Assembly (NCBI GenBank): GCA_003221035.1
Contig: QHUB01000042.1
Location: 1 to 34,458 of the forward strand
From: Gemmatimonadota bacterium
GTDB taxonomy: Bacteria; Gemmatimonadota; Gemmatimonadetes; Gemmatimonadales; GWC2-71-9
Direction: 5' to 3'
DNA length: 34,458 bases
This document shows, one piece after another, positions 24,306-31,743 of the stretch. The number at the start of each line of letters is the position of its first letter. Positions within the stretch are counted from its first letter, which is position 1. Made by a program: the position numbers and the translations under genes. Below the pieces are notes generated by a model. The model was not told the origin of the DNA. It was given only the letters and a program-made list of their open reading frames with translations, and ran no database searches.

Positions 24306-24799
24306 AACGGCCGGTGGTTCTGATCGCCGTTCTGCTCATCGCGGCGAGTACGTGGGCATTCGTCTCCCCGCGACTCGCCGCGAAACGTTTCCGCGATGCG
24401 GTCCAGGCCGGGGATGAGGCCGGGCTCAAAACCGTGGTGGACTTCCCCGCGCTGCGCGAGCATTTGAGGGCTGATTTGCGCAATCACGCCAATCCGGTGA
24501 GCGCAAGACTCGGTACCATATTGGGCGGTGTAGTGAGCGACGAGATGGTCAACCAGCTGGTCTCGGCCGGCGGCATCATTCGACTCGCGCGCTACGGGAC
24601 CATCGAAGCGACTGCGAGCCCGGCCAGCGGGAACACGCAAGTCGTACTGGTCGGGATGGGATACCGTGACCTCGCCGACTTCGGTGTGACCATGGGCAAC
24701 GCCCGGCGTCGGGCCCGGGACCTGGTGACGTTCGTGTTTCACCGCACCGGTCTCTCGTGGCGACTCGCGCAGCTCGACATTCCCAGTCTCACCAAATGA
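24302..24799 (+). CDS. DUF2939-family protein
   Basis: A 165-residue protein with one N-terminal hydrophobic helix (VVLIAVLLIAASTWAFVSP), probably a membrane anchor or signal peptide. The motif SPRLAAKRFRDAVQAGDEAGLKTVVDFPALREHLRADL is the recognisable DUF2939 pattern (helical segment ending in VDFPALRE); here it is given in pieces: FRDAVQAGDEAGLKTVVDF and PALREHLRADLRNHA. The function of the family is unknown. It overlaps the kinase stop by 4 nt (ATGA) and its own stop overlaps the next ATG the same way, so all three proteins are probably made in fixed ratio. Confidence 0.8.
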   Translation: MKRPVVLIAVLLIAASTWAFVSPRLAAKRFRDAVQAGDEAGLKTVVDFPALREHLRADLRNHANPVSARLGTILGGVVSDEMVNQLVSAGGIIRLARYGTIEATASPASGNTQVVLVGMGYRDLADFGVTMGNARRRARDLVTFVFHRTGLSWRLAQLDIPSLTK

Positions 24800-25206
24800 A
24801 ACTGTTCACACATCTCAATTTCGGCGGCAACTGCGAAGCGGCATTCCGCTATTACGAAATGCACCTCGGCGGCAAGATCACGATGGTGATGCGGGTCGGC
24901 GATCTGCCGCCCGGAGTGAAACCGCCGGATGAGCCCAAAACGGCGGTCATTCACGCTCGCATGGACGTCGGCGGCGTCGAGCTCATCGGAAACGACGTTC
25001 CCGCGCAAGTTTTCCAGCCGATCCGGAGCTCATATCTGTACCTCGCGGTGGACTCGGCGGCGGAGGCCGAGCGGGTCTACAAGGTCCTGTCAGACGGTGG
25101 ACAGATCGGATCGCCGATCGCGGAGACATTCTTTGCGTCGCGCTATGCGCAGGTGCGCGACAGATTCGGCGTGCTCTGGACGATTCTGCACGAGCGCGCA
25201 CGGTAG
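24796..25206 (+). CDS. VOC-family (PhnB-like) protein
   Basis: A 136-residue vicinal-oxygen-chelate-fold protein. The PhnB-type pattern is clear: HLNFGGNCEAAFRYYEMHLGG, then HARMDVGGVELIGND, YLYLAVDSAAEAERVY and the ending YAQVRDRFGVLWTIL. Members include glyoxalase-like enzymes, antibiotic-binding proteins and many of unknown function. The ATG at 24796 overlaps the DUF2939 stop (ATGA). The metal residues are only partly conserved, so catalysis is uncertain. No signal peptide is present. Confidence 0.9.
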   Translation: MKLFTHLNFGGNCEAAFRYYEMHLGGKITMVMRVGDLPPGVKPPDEPKTAVIHARMDVGGVELIGNDVPAQVFQPIRSSYLYLAVDSAAEAERVYKVLSDGGQIGSPIAETFFASRYAQVRDRFGVLWTILHERAR

Positions 25207-25239
25207 TCAAACGCACCATATCACTGCAGATTGGCGCCC

Positions 25240-28200
25240 ATGCGCACCCTCATCTGCCTCGCCCTGTGCTCTTCGCTCGCCACCGTGGCCGCACAACAAC
25301 CGCGCGTGCTCGTCTTCTCCAAGACCGCCGCGTTTCGGCACAGCTCGATCCCCAACGGCGTCGCCGCGATCACAAAGCTCGGTCTCGAGAATGGCTTCGC
25401 GGTGGACGCCACTGAGGACGCCACCGCCTTCACGCAAAAGAACCTGTCGCGCTACGCCGCCGTGGTCTTTCTGAACACGACGGGCGACGTCCTGAACGCG
25501 GCGCAGCAGGATGTGTTCGAGCGTTACATCCAGGCGGGCGGCGGGTACTGCGGCGTGCACTCCGCGACGGACACCGAGTACGACTGGCCGTGGTACGGCC
25601 GGCTGGCCGGCGCCTACTTCAACGGCCATCCGGGCAACCCCAACGTCCGGCACGGCCGTTACCGCGTGCTCGACACGACGCATGTCTCGACGAAAGGCAT
25701 GCCGCTGAGCTTCGAGCGCGACGACGAGTTCTATAACTTCAAGTCGATCGATCCGACCATCCACGTGCTCGTCGAGATCGACGAGACGAGTTACGAGGGC
25801 GGCACCAACGGCGCGCATCACCCCATGAGCTGGTATCACGATGTCGACGGCGGACGCGCGTGGTATACCAACATGGGACACACCGAAGCGACCTACACCG
25901 AGCCGCTCTTCCTGCAGCACCTGCTCGGCGGGCTGCGCTACGCGATCGGGACCGGCACGGTCGATTTCAGTCGCGCCCGACCCGAAGAGAACCGATTCAC
26001 GCGCGTCGTGCTCGCCGACAAGCTCGATGAGCCGATCGAAGTGGCCGTGCTGCCAGGCGCGGATGAACGTGTGGTGTTCATCGAGCGCCACGGGTACGTG
26101 AATCTGTATAAGCGGGCCGACGGCAGCGTGCGCCGCATCGCGACGATCCCGGTCAGCACGAAGTACGCCGACTCGAGCCAGGCAGAAGACGGTCTGCTCG
26201 GCCTCGCCGCCGATCCCGGCTTCGCGACGAACGGCTGGCTCTACATGTACTACTCGCCGGCCGGGCCGGACGCGAAGAACGTGCTCGCGCGGTTCACGAT
26301 GGTGGGCGACTCACTCGATCTCGCGTCGAAAAAAGTGATGCTCGAGATCCCGACGCAACGGCGCGCGTGCTGTCACACCGGCGGCTCGATCGCGTTCGAT
26401 GCGCACGGCAATCTCTTGCTCTCGACCGGCGACAACAGCAATCCGTTCGCGACGAACTACGCGCCGATCGACGAACGTCCCGGCCGCGAGCCCTGGGACG
26501 CCCAGAAGTCGTCGGCGAATACGAACGATCTGCGGGGCAAGATCCTGCGCATCCATCCCGAGCCGGATGGCACGTACACGATCCCCGATGGCAACTTGTT
26601 CCCCCTCTCCCAACGGGAGAGGGGGTCAGGGGGTGAGGCCACGCGGGGCATGGCGAAGACGCGGCCCGAGATCTACACGATGGGCCATCGGAATCCGTAC
26701 CGGATCTCGATAGACAAGCACACCGGATTCCTGTACTGGGGCGAGGTCGGTCCCGACGCCGACACCGACTCGGCCGGCCACGGACCGCGCGGCTACGACG
26801 AGATCAATCAGGCGCGCAGCGCGGGCAATTACGGCTGGCCCTATGTCATCGCGAACAACCAGGCCTATAACCACACGCGATTCCTGGATTCGACGACGAC
26901 GGAGACTGGCCCACTGTTCGACGTGGCGCGCCCGGTCAACAACTCCCCGAACAACACGGGTCGTGACACGCTGCCGCCGGCGCGCGGCGCGTTCATCTGG
27001 TATCCGTATGCGCCGTCGCCCGATTTTCCGATCGTGGGCACCGGGGGACGCACCGCGGAGGCGGGTCCCGTCTTTTACCGCGACGATTTCACGAACGCGC
27101 CGCGGGCCTTTCCACAGTATTACGACGGCAAGCTGTTCATCTACGAATTCATGCGCCACTGGATCATGGCCGTCACCATGGACAAGAATGGCGACCTGGT
27201 CTCGATCGAGCAGTTCATGCCGAGCGCCAGGTTCGCCGCGCCGATCGAGATGGAATTCGCGCCGAGCGGGGACCTGTACATCCTGGAGTACGGCACAATC
27301 TGGTTCCAGGGCAACGACGACGCCCGACTCGTGCGCGTCGAGTACAATGCCGGCAATCGCAAGCCGATCGTTGCGGCCGCGGTCGACCATCCCAAAGGCG
27401 CGCTCCCGCTGAAGGTCTCACTCTCCTCGGCGGGCACGGTGGATCTCGACGAAGACTCGCTCACGTACGACTGGAAGATCACGCAGCATGGCAAAGTGGT
27501 GGCGCGGTCGACCGCGCCGAACCCCGGCATCACGTTCCGCCAGGCGGGGACCTACACGGCCACACTGACGGTGACCGACACGCACGGCGCCACCGCCACC
27601 GCCGCGCCGATCGACATGGTCGCGGGCAATCAGCCGCCGGCAGTGCGCATCGATGTCGTCAGCGGGAACAGCACGTTCTTCTTCCCCGATGTGCCCCTGC
27701 ACTACGCGGTGCGCGTGACCGACCGCGAAGACGGCACGCTGAAGAGCGGCCGGATCGCCGCCCGCAGCGTCACGGTGAACGCGCAGTATCTCAAGGACGG
27801 AGGCGGGTCGAATCCCGTCGAGCAGGGACGGCAGCTGCTCGAGGCTGGTGACTGCCTGTCCTGCCATCAGCTGAGTCGCAAGTCGATCGGGCCCGCCTAC
27901 ACCGACGTCGCGCGCAAGTATCAGAACGACAGTGCGGCGACCGCGCGGCTGGCCAGGAAGATTCGCGAGGGCGGATCCGGCGTGTGGGGACCGGTCGCGA
28001 TGCCGGCGCATCCCGCGCTCAGCGACGCAGAGGCCACGGAGATCGTGGCCTACATCAGGAGCCTCGCCGACACAGCCGTGGGGGCACGCCCCACGAGCAT
28101 GCCCACGCGTGGCTCCTACACGCCCCCCGCAGGCTCGGCAGACGCGCCGCAAGGCGTGCTGCAGCTCCGCGCGTCGTACAAGGATCGCGGGGCGAACGGC

Positions 28201-28668
28201 GTGCCGCCGATTACCACCGCGCAGACGCTCGAGCTGCGCTCGCCGACAGTGATCCTGGCGAACGCGGACCTGTCGGACGGCGTGTCGAAGCAGACGGACG
28301 CCCGCATGCCGGTTCCGTTTGTGCTGGTGAATCGCTCGGGCTCATCGGTAGCGCTGCGGCACATCGATCTCACCGGCGTCAGTGCCGTGACGTTCATGGT
28401 CGCGGCGCCCGCGGCATATCAGGCGAAGGGCGGAAAGATCGCCGTGTATCGCGATTCCCTGACCGGGACCTTACTGGGTGAGAGCGAGCCGATTGCGCCC
28501 AGCACGGACGAAGCGCCCGTCCCCCGGCGGGTGGCTCTGCAAGCGACGGCCGGACCGCATGATCTCTACTGCGTCTTCACGAATCCCGACACGGCCGGGG
28601 GATTCTTGTTTGTGGTAATGACGGCGACGTTCGAGGCTCAGAGCCCAAAGAAGCCCGCGGCTCCCTGA
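25240..28668 (+). CDS. ThuA / sugar-dehydrogenase propeller / PKD / cytochrome c / CBM-like fusion
   Basis: A 1142-residue exported protein (signal LICLALCSSLATVAAQ). Domain order: ThuA-like (about 20-240; GGGYCGVHSATDT, HHPMSWYH, MGHTEATY); PQQ-type sugar-dehydrogenase propeller (about 250-705; EDGLLGLAADPGF, NDLRGKILRIHPEPDG, RPEIYTMGHRNPYRIS, APIEMEFAPSGDLYILEYG); PKD domain (about 707-795); an Ig-like segment; cytochrome c (about 860-945; haem site CLSCH at 872-876, likely Met ligand M921 in VAMPAH); and a C-terminal beta-sandwich resembling CBM6 (about 970-1135). ThuA proteins act in keto-sugar pathways. The fusion suggests sugar oxidation with electrons passed to the haem. A palindromic repeat interrupts the propeller at 455-470. 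Start ATG 25240 has a poor ribosome site. Confidence 0.9.
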   Translation: MRTLICLALCSSLATVAAQQPRVLVFSKTAAFRHSSIPNGVAAITKLGLENGFAVDATEDATAFTQKNLSRYAAVVFLNTTGDVLNAAQQDVFERYIQAGGGYCGVHSATDTEYDWPWYGRLAGAYFNGHPGNPNVRHGRYRVLDTTHVSTKGMPLSFERDDEFYNFKSIDPTIHVLVEIDETSYEGGTNGAHHPMSWYHDVDGGRAWYTNMGHTEATYTEPLFLQHLLGGLRYAIGTGTVDFSRARPEENRFTRVVLADKLDEPIEVAVLPGADERVVFIERHGYVNLYKRADGSVRRIATIPVSTKYADSSQAEDGLLGLAADPGFATNGWLYMYYSPAGPDAKNVLARFTMVGDSLDLASKKVMLEIPTQRRACCHTGGSIAFDAHGNLLLSTGDNSNPFATNYAPIDERPGREPWDAQKSSANTNDLRGKILRIHPEPDGTYTIPDGNLFPLSQRERGSGGEATRGMAKTRPEIYTMGHRNPYRISIDKHTGFLYWGEVGPDADTDSAGHGPRGYDEINQARSAGNYGWPYVIANNQAYNHTRFLDSTTTETGPLFDVARPVNNSPNNTGRDTLPPARGAFIWYPYAPSPDFPIVGTGGRTAEAGPVFYRDDFTNAPRAFPQYYDGKLFIYEFMRHWIMAVTMDKNGDLVSIEQFMPSARFAAPIEMEFAPSGDLYILEYGTIWFQGNDDARLVRVEYNAGNRKPIVAAAVDHPKGALPLKVSLSSAGTVDLDEDSLTYDWKITQHGKVVARSTAPNPGITFRQAGTYTATLTVTDTHGATATAAPIDMVAGNQPPAVRIDVVSGNSTFFFPDVPLHYAVRVTDREDGTLKSGRIAARSVTVNAQYLKDGGGSNPVEQGRQLLEAGDCLSCHQLSRKSIGPAYTDVARKYQNDSAATARLARKIREGGSGVWGPVAMPAHPALSDAEATEIVAYIRSLADTAVGARPTSMPTRGSYTPPAGSADAPQGVLQLRASYKDRGANGVPPITTAQTLELRSPTVILANADLSDGVSKQTDARMPVPFVLVNRSGSSVALRHIDLTGVSAVTFMVAAPAAYQAKGGKIAVYRDSLTGTLLGESEPIAPSTDEAPVPRRVALQATAGPHDLYCVFTNPDTAGGFLFVVMTATFEAQSPKKPAAP
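26601..26638. repeat. Palindromic repeat inserted in frame in the fusion gene
   Basis: A perfect 11-bp stem (26601-26611 CCCCCTCTCCC; 26615-26625) with a 3-nt loop AAC, followed by TCAGGGGGTGAGG. It encodes PLSQRERGSGGEA between GNLF and the propeller motif TRPEIYTMGHRNPY. From general knowledge, peptides of this kind (PLSQRERG.GGEG, PSPSGRG.GGEG) are tell-tale translations of dispersed palindromic repeats in many bacterial genomes. Confidence 0.75.
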
Positions 28669-28691
28669 TGCGATAGCCGGGCTCGCCGAAC

Positions 28692-29945
28692 TTAACGGCG
28701 ATACTCCCGCAGCCGCCGCTCGCGCCACGCCACGAGCCCGGTCGCGGCGAGGCAGCCAATGCCACCGCTGACCACGGAAAACGTCGCGCCGACAAATTGC
28801 GCGACGAGTCCCGCTTCCAGCTCGCCGAGCTGCGGGCCGCCCATGAAAAACATCATGTTCACGCCGGTCATGCGGCCGCGCAGCTCGTCCGGCGTCTCGA
28901 GCTGCCGGATAATGTTCCGGATGACGGTGCTCACCGTGTCGGCGGCGCCGACGCAGGCCAGGCAAAACAGTGTGAGCCAGAAGCTCACCGACAGACCGAA
29001 CACGACGGTGGCGGCGCCGTAGGCGACGACGGACCAGAGCAGCACAGCGCCGCGGCGTTCGATGCGGTCCACCGCATGTGCCGTCACCAGGCCCGCGATC
29101 ACGGCACCGACCGACGGCGCGGCATAGAGCCAGCCATAGCCGCGCGCGCCGACGTGCAGGATGTCCTGCGCAAAGATCGGTAACAGCGCGGTGGCGGACG
29201 CGAAGAAGGTCGCGATGAAGTCGAGCAGCATCGTCGAGCGGACGATCGGCTGCGAGAACACGAACCGCAGCCCCTCGCGCGCCGCGGCCCACGTGATGCG
29301 GGCGTTGTCCGGCAATCCCACGCGCGGCCGCGCGCGCATGAGCAGCAGCGCGACGAGCACCATCAGAAACGACGCGGCGTTGACCGCGTACACCCAGCCG
29401 AGTCCCGGACCGGCGATCATGAGGCCCGCGGCGGTCGGTCCGACGACCGAGGCGATCTGGAACATCAGCGTATTGAGACTGATCGCGCTGGCGAGGTCCT
29501 CGCGCGGCACGAGGCTCGGGATGAGCGCCTGGCGCGCGGGGCTGTCGAAGGACGCGGCGGCCGACGAGAGCGCAGCCAGCAGGTAGATTGGCCAGATGGA
29601 GTGCAAGCTCCCGAACGTGAGCGCGGCCAGTGCCGCTGCCAGGAGGGCTAAGACGGTCTGCGTGACGAGCATGACCTTGCGGCGGTCGAGCGCGTCGGCC
29701 ACGACGCCGCTCAGCATCGCGAAGACGATGATCGGGACAACCTGCGCGGCGCCGACGAGACCGAGCGCGAGGCCTTTACGGCCGGGGGCCGCGAGGAGCG
29801 AGACGTGCCAGAGGATCGCGGCGGTCTGCATGCGCGATCCCGAGAATGAAAGCAGCTGGCCAATCCAGAGGAGTGTGAAGTCGCGGTGCTTGAGCGCGGG
29901 ATATTGGCGCGCGAGCCGGCGCGCCACGCGCGCGGTGGCTTCCAT
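28692..29945 (-). CDS. MFS transporter (MFS_3 / enterobactin-exporter type)
   Basis: A 417-residue protein with 12 hydrophobic segments. The opening LKHRDFTLLWIGQLLSFSGSRMQ and the loop 2-3 motif SGVVADALDRRKVMLVTQ are characteristic of the MFS_3 exporter group; SFDSPARQALIPSLVPREDLASAISLN is another group marker. Relatives export siderophores, macrolides and other small molecules. No biosynthetic or resistance gene is adjacent, so the substrate is open. It lies 77 bp downstream of the TIGR03118 gene on the same strand, separated from it by a strong hairpin, and converges with the large fusion gene (23-bp gap, nothing seen in it). Confidence 0.92.
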   Translation of the reverse strand: MEATARVARRLARQYPALKHRDFTLLWIGQLLSFSGSRMQTAAILWHVSLLAAPGRKGLALGLVGAAQVVPIIVFAMLSGVVADALDRRKVMLVTQTVLALLAAALAALTFGSLHSIWPIYLLAALSSAAASFDSPARQALIPSLVPREDLASAISLNTLMFQIASVVGPTAAGLMIAGPGLGWVYAVNAASFLMVLVALLLMRARPRVGLPDNARITWAAAREGLRFVFSQPIVRSTMLLDFIATFFASATALLPIFAQDILHVGARGYGWLYAAPSVGAVIAGLVTAHAVDRIERRGAVLLWSVVAYGAATVVFGLSVSFWLTLFCLACVGAADTVSTVIRNIIRQLETPDELRGRMTGVNMMFFMGGPQLGELEAGLVAQFVGATFSVVSGGIGCLAATGLVAWRERRLREYRR

Positions 29946-29975
29946 AGACGGTGAAGTTTAGCATCGACGATCGCC

Positions 29976-30012
29976 GATACGGTGCGGGCGGTGGTGCCGC
30001 TCGCACCGTATC
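29976..30012 (-). terminator. 16-bp stem between TIGR03118 and MFS genes
   Basis: An 11-bp perfect outer stem (29976-29986 with 30002-30012) continues into a 5-bp inner stem with one G-T pair, around a 5-nt loop (29992-29996). It begins 11 nt after the TIGR03118 stop on the minus strand. No T-run follows, so it is a terminator-like or mRNA-end-protecting hairpin rather than a classical intrinsic terminator. Confidence 0.5.
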
Positions 30013-30022
30013 CTGGATTCCG

Positions 30023-31159
30023 TCAATTTCGATGGGCGGCGTTGATCGTTCCGAACAGCCCGTGCGACTCGTCCTGCGGTCCTGCGGTGAAGAAGAGCGT
30101 GGTGTCTGGACCGGCCGCTGCGCCGTTGCCGAACGCGAGCGCCCAGAGGCCGTCGATCGCCAGCGGCTGACCACCCGCGCCATGGAGCATGCCGCGCTGC
30201 TGGAGCTCGCCAGCGTCGTTTGTGCGCGCCGGATCGAACGCGTTGATCTTCCCGTCGCCAAAGTTTCCGATCAGCAGATCGCCGCTGAACTCTCCGAAAC
30301 GGCTCGGCGCCAGGGCCAGACCCCAGGGGGAGTTGAGGCGTCCGCCCGACGCGACCCGGCGGAGCAGATTGCCCTGCAGATCATACGCGTCCACAAAGCC
30401 GTGCCCCACACCCGCGACATCGTCTTCTGCATCTGCGTCCTGCAGCGCATACGTCACGTAGATCGTGCCGCCGAGGTTGCGAATACCGAATGGTGCGTAC
30501 CCCGCCGGCAGCGCAGGATCGCTGAAGCCGGCCGGGACGGGGTGAAATCCGGTGTCGAATACCTCCACCGTGCCGCCGCGGAAGTTGGTCGCGTAGAGGC
30601 GGCCACCCGTAACCGTCGTCGCGATCGCGAGGCCCTTGTACACCGCGCCCGCCGCGGAACGGTCGACCGCAACCACTGCCCGGTTGGGCGCGACGGCAGG
30701 GTTCCAGCCGAGGATCGTGCCGCTCTCGGTCGCGAAGATGAATCGCGCGGGACCCCCGGCGCTACCGTTTCGCACGACAAAGCCCGCGCCCCCGTTGAAG
30801 ACGACACCCGTCGGCGCGCCCGCGACGCCCACGCGCAAAGGCACCGTCGCGCCAGTGTTGCCGTTGTTATAGAGCGTCGACGAATCCGTGCCGTTGTCCG
30901 ACACCCACCAGGGCGACGTCCCGCTCGCCACGAGACCCCACGCATTGACGAGCGCCGGGTCGACATGGTCCGCCGGGACGGCGCCATCGGAGACGAGATT
31001 GTGCTGCGCGTAGAAGCGCCCAGCGCCAGGCGCCGACTGCCGCGAGAATGACGGCGCCACGTCGGTGCTGGCCGGAGCGGTGCTGGGCTCTTGCGTGCAC
31101 GCGAGCGCCAGTGCGCCAAACAGCGCGAGGGGAATTTGGGAAAGACGGCGAGCGGTCAT
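30023..31159 (-). CDS. TIGR03118-family lipoprotein
   Basis: A 378-residue protein. The ATG at 31159 is preferred (AGGAG 8 nt upstream); 15 further in-frame codons upstream would hide this site. Lipobox LFGALALAC gives Cys21. The family pattern is clear: FYAQHNLVSDG, DPALVNAWGLVASGTSPWWV, SDNGTDSSTLY, PTGVVFNG, then FATESGTILGWNP, YKGLAIA, LYATNFRGGTVEVFD, PFGIRNLGGTIYVTYA and LNSPWGLALAP. It is a predicted beta-propeller exported to the envelope; no activity is known. A candidate minus-strand promoter (TTGAGG at 31199-31204, TATTAC at 31174-31179, 19-bp spacing) lies just upstream, with low certainty. Confidence 0.88.
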   Translation of the reverse strand: MTARRLSQIPLALFGALALACTQEPSTAPASTDVAPSFSRQSAPGAGRFYAQHNLVSDGAVPADHVDPALVNAWGLVASGTSPWWVSDNGTDSSTLYNNGNTGATVPLRVGVAGAPTGVVFNGGAGFVVRNGSAGGPARFIFATESGTILGWNPAVAPNRAVVAVDRSAAGAVYKGLAIATTVTGGRLYATNFRGGTVEVFDTGFHPVPAGFSDPALPAGYAPFGIRNLGGTIYVTYALQDADAEDDVAGVGHGFVDAYDLQGNLLRRVASGGRLNSPWGLALAPSRFGEFSGDLLIGNFGDGKINAFDPARTNDAGELQQRGMLHGAGGQPLAIDGLWALAFGNGAAAGPDTTLFFTAGPQDESHGLFGTINAAHRN

Positions 31160-31279
31160 AGGAGTCTCCTGGTGTAATAGTCCGTTCATTACCCCCGTCC
31201 TCAAAAACAGACCTCGCTTGGACTAATCCGTCTGCGCCATCGTGTCACGGAGGGACAGCGGTCCTTTGCCGCTCACGAC

Positions 31280-31308
31280 TTGACTTTCGGGGGCCACGGC
31301 TCAATCAT
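31280..31308 (+). promoter_or_regulatory. Sigma-70-type promoter of the cold-shock gene
   Basis: TTGACT (31280-31285, 5 of 6 consensus) and AATCAT (31303-31308, 4 of 6) are separated by exactly 17 bp. Transcription would begin near 31315, giving a leader of about 165 nt before the cold-shock ATG. The gene-free stretch 31160-31479 otherwise holds only this promoter, the leader structures and the TIGR03118 upstream region. Confidence 0.5.
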
Positions 31309-31337
31309 TCATGCCGAGCGACACACCAGTGACCGAC

Positions 31338-31451
31338 ACGAGGACCTGGAGCAGCGTCTCCGGTCCTCGTTTGTGTTTCTGGGAGTGCGCTCGACCGGCG
31401 TCGGCTACACAGCTCGCGCTCTCGCCGCATGGCGAAATCGCGCGACGCCGG
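31338..31451 (+). promoter_or_regulatory. Structured 5' leader of the cold-shock gene
   Basis: Element I: a 9-bp stem (31338-31346 with 31362-31370) continuing into a 4-bp stem (31348-31351 with 31358-31361) around a 6-nt loop, followed by TTGTGTTTCT, which looks like an intrinsic terminator. Element II: a 9-bp long-range stem (31395-31403 with 31443-31451) enclosing a small CGCC/GGCG hairpin (31423-31434). The ribosome site AGGAG (31466-31470) follows. Known cspA-type mRNAs have long leaders that refold with temperature; a similar role here is inferred. Confidence 0.55.
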
Positions 31452-31479
31452 GAACAGTTAGTTACAGGAGTTTCATCAG

Positions 31480-31689
31480 ATGGCACGTATCACAGGTACC
31501 GTGAAGTGGTTCAACGACGCGAAGGGGTTCGGTTTCATCACGCCCGAGAACGGCGAGAAGGACTGCTTCGTCCACCACACCGCCATTCAGGCGGAGGGCT
31601 TCAAGTCGCTGACCGAAGGCCAGCGAGTGGAGTTCGACGTCGTGCAGGGCCAGAAGGGCCCGGCGGCGCAGAACGTCGTCAAGCTCTAA
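31480..31689 (+). CDS. CspA-family cold-shock protein
   Basis: A 69-residue single OB-fold domain that binds single-stranded RNA and DNA. The start [16 protein letters not shown] contains RNP1 (KGFGFI), and DCFVHHTAI contains RNP2 with Cys in place of the usual Val/Ile before FVHH. The length and ending ([10 protein letters not shown]) are typical. AGGAG lies 9 nt before the ATG. It stands alone with its own candidate promoter, a long structured leader and a downstream terminator, so it is a monocistronic unit. CspA-type proteins act as RNA chaperones; whether this one is cold-induced is not known from sequence. Confidence 0.97.
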   Translation: MARITGTVKWFNDAKGFGFITPENGEKDCFVHHTAIQAEGFKSLTEGQRVEFDVVQGQKGPAAQNVVKL

Positions 31690-31711
31690 GCCCACCGCGG
31701 TACGATTGAAG

Positions 31712-31743
31712 ACGGCGCCCCCACGGGGCGCCGTTGTCGTTTG
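31712..31743 (+). terminator. Terminator of the cold-shock gene
   Basis: A perfect 10-bp stem (ACGGCGCCCC, 31712-31721, with 31725-31734) around CAC, followed by TGTCGTTTG, begins 22 nt after the stop codon. The T-run is imperfect but is on the plus-strand side only. It also lies directly at the 3' end of the convergent DUF4386 gene. Confidence 0.8.

Noticed and set aside
31160-31170. AGGAG/CTCCT mini-palindrome before the TIGR03118 start
   Set aside because: It has a one-base centre, so it cannot fold into a hairpin, and one arm is the ribosome site; chance is likely.
31280-31504. Possible 74-codon gene upstream of and overlapping the cold-shock gene
   Set aside because: It starts within the promoter -35 region, has no ribosome site and covers the structured leader; no protein features seen.
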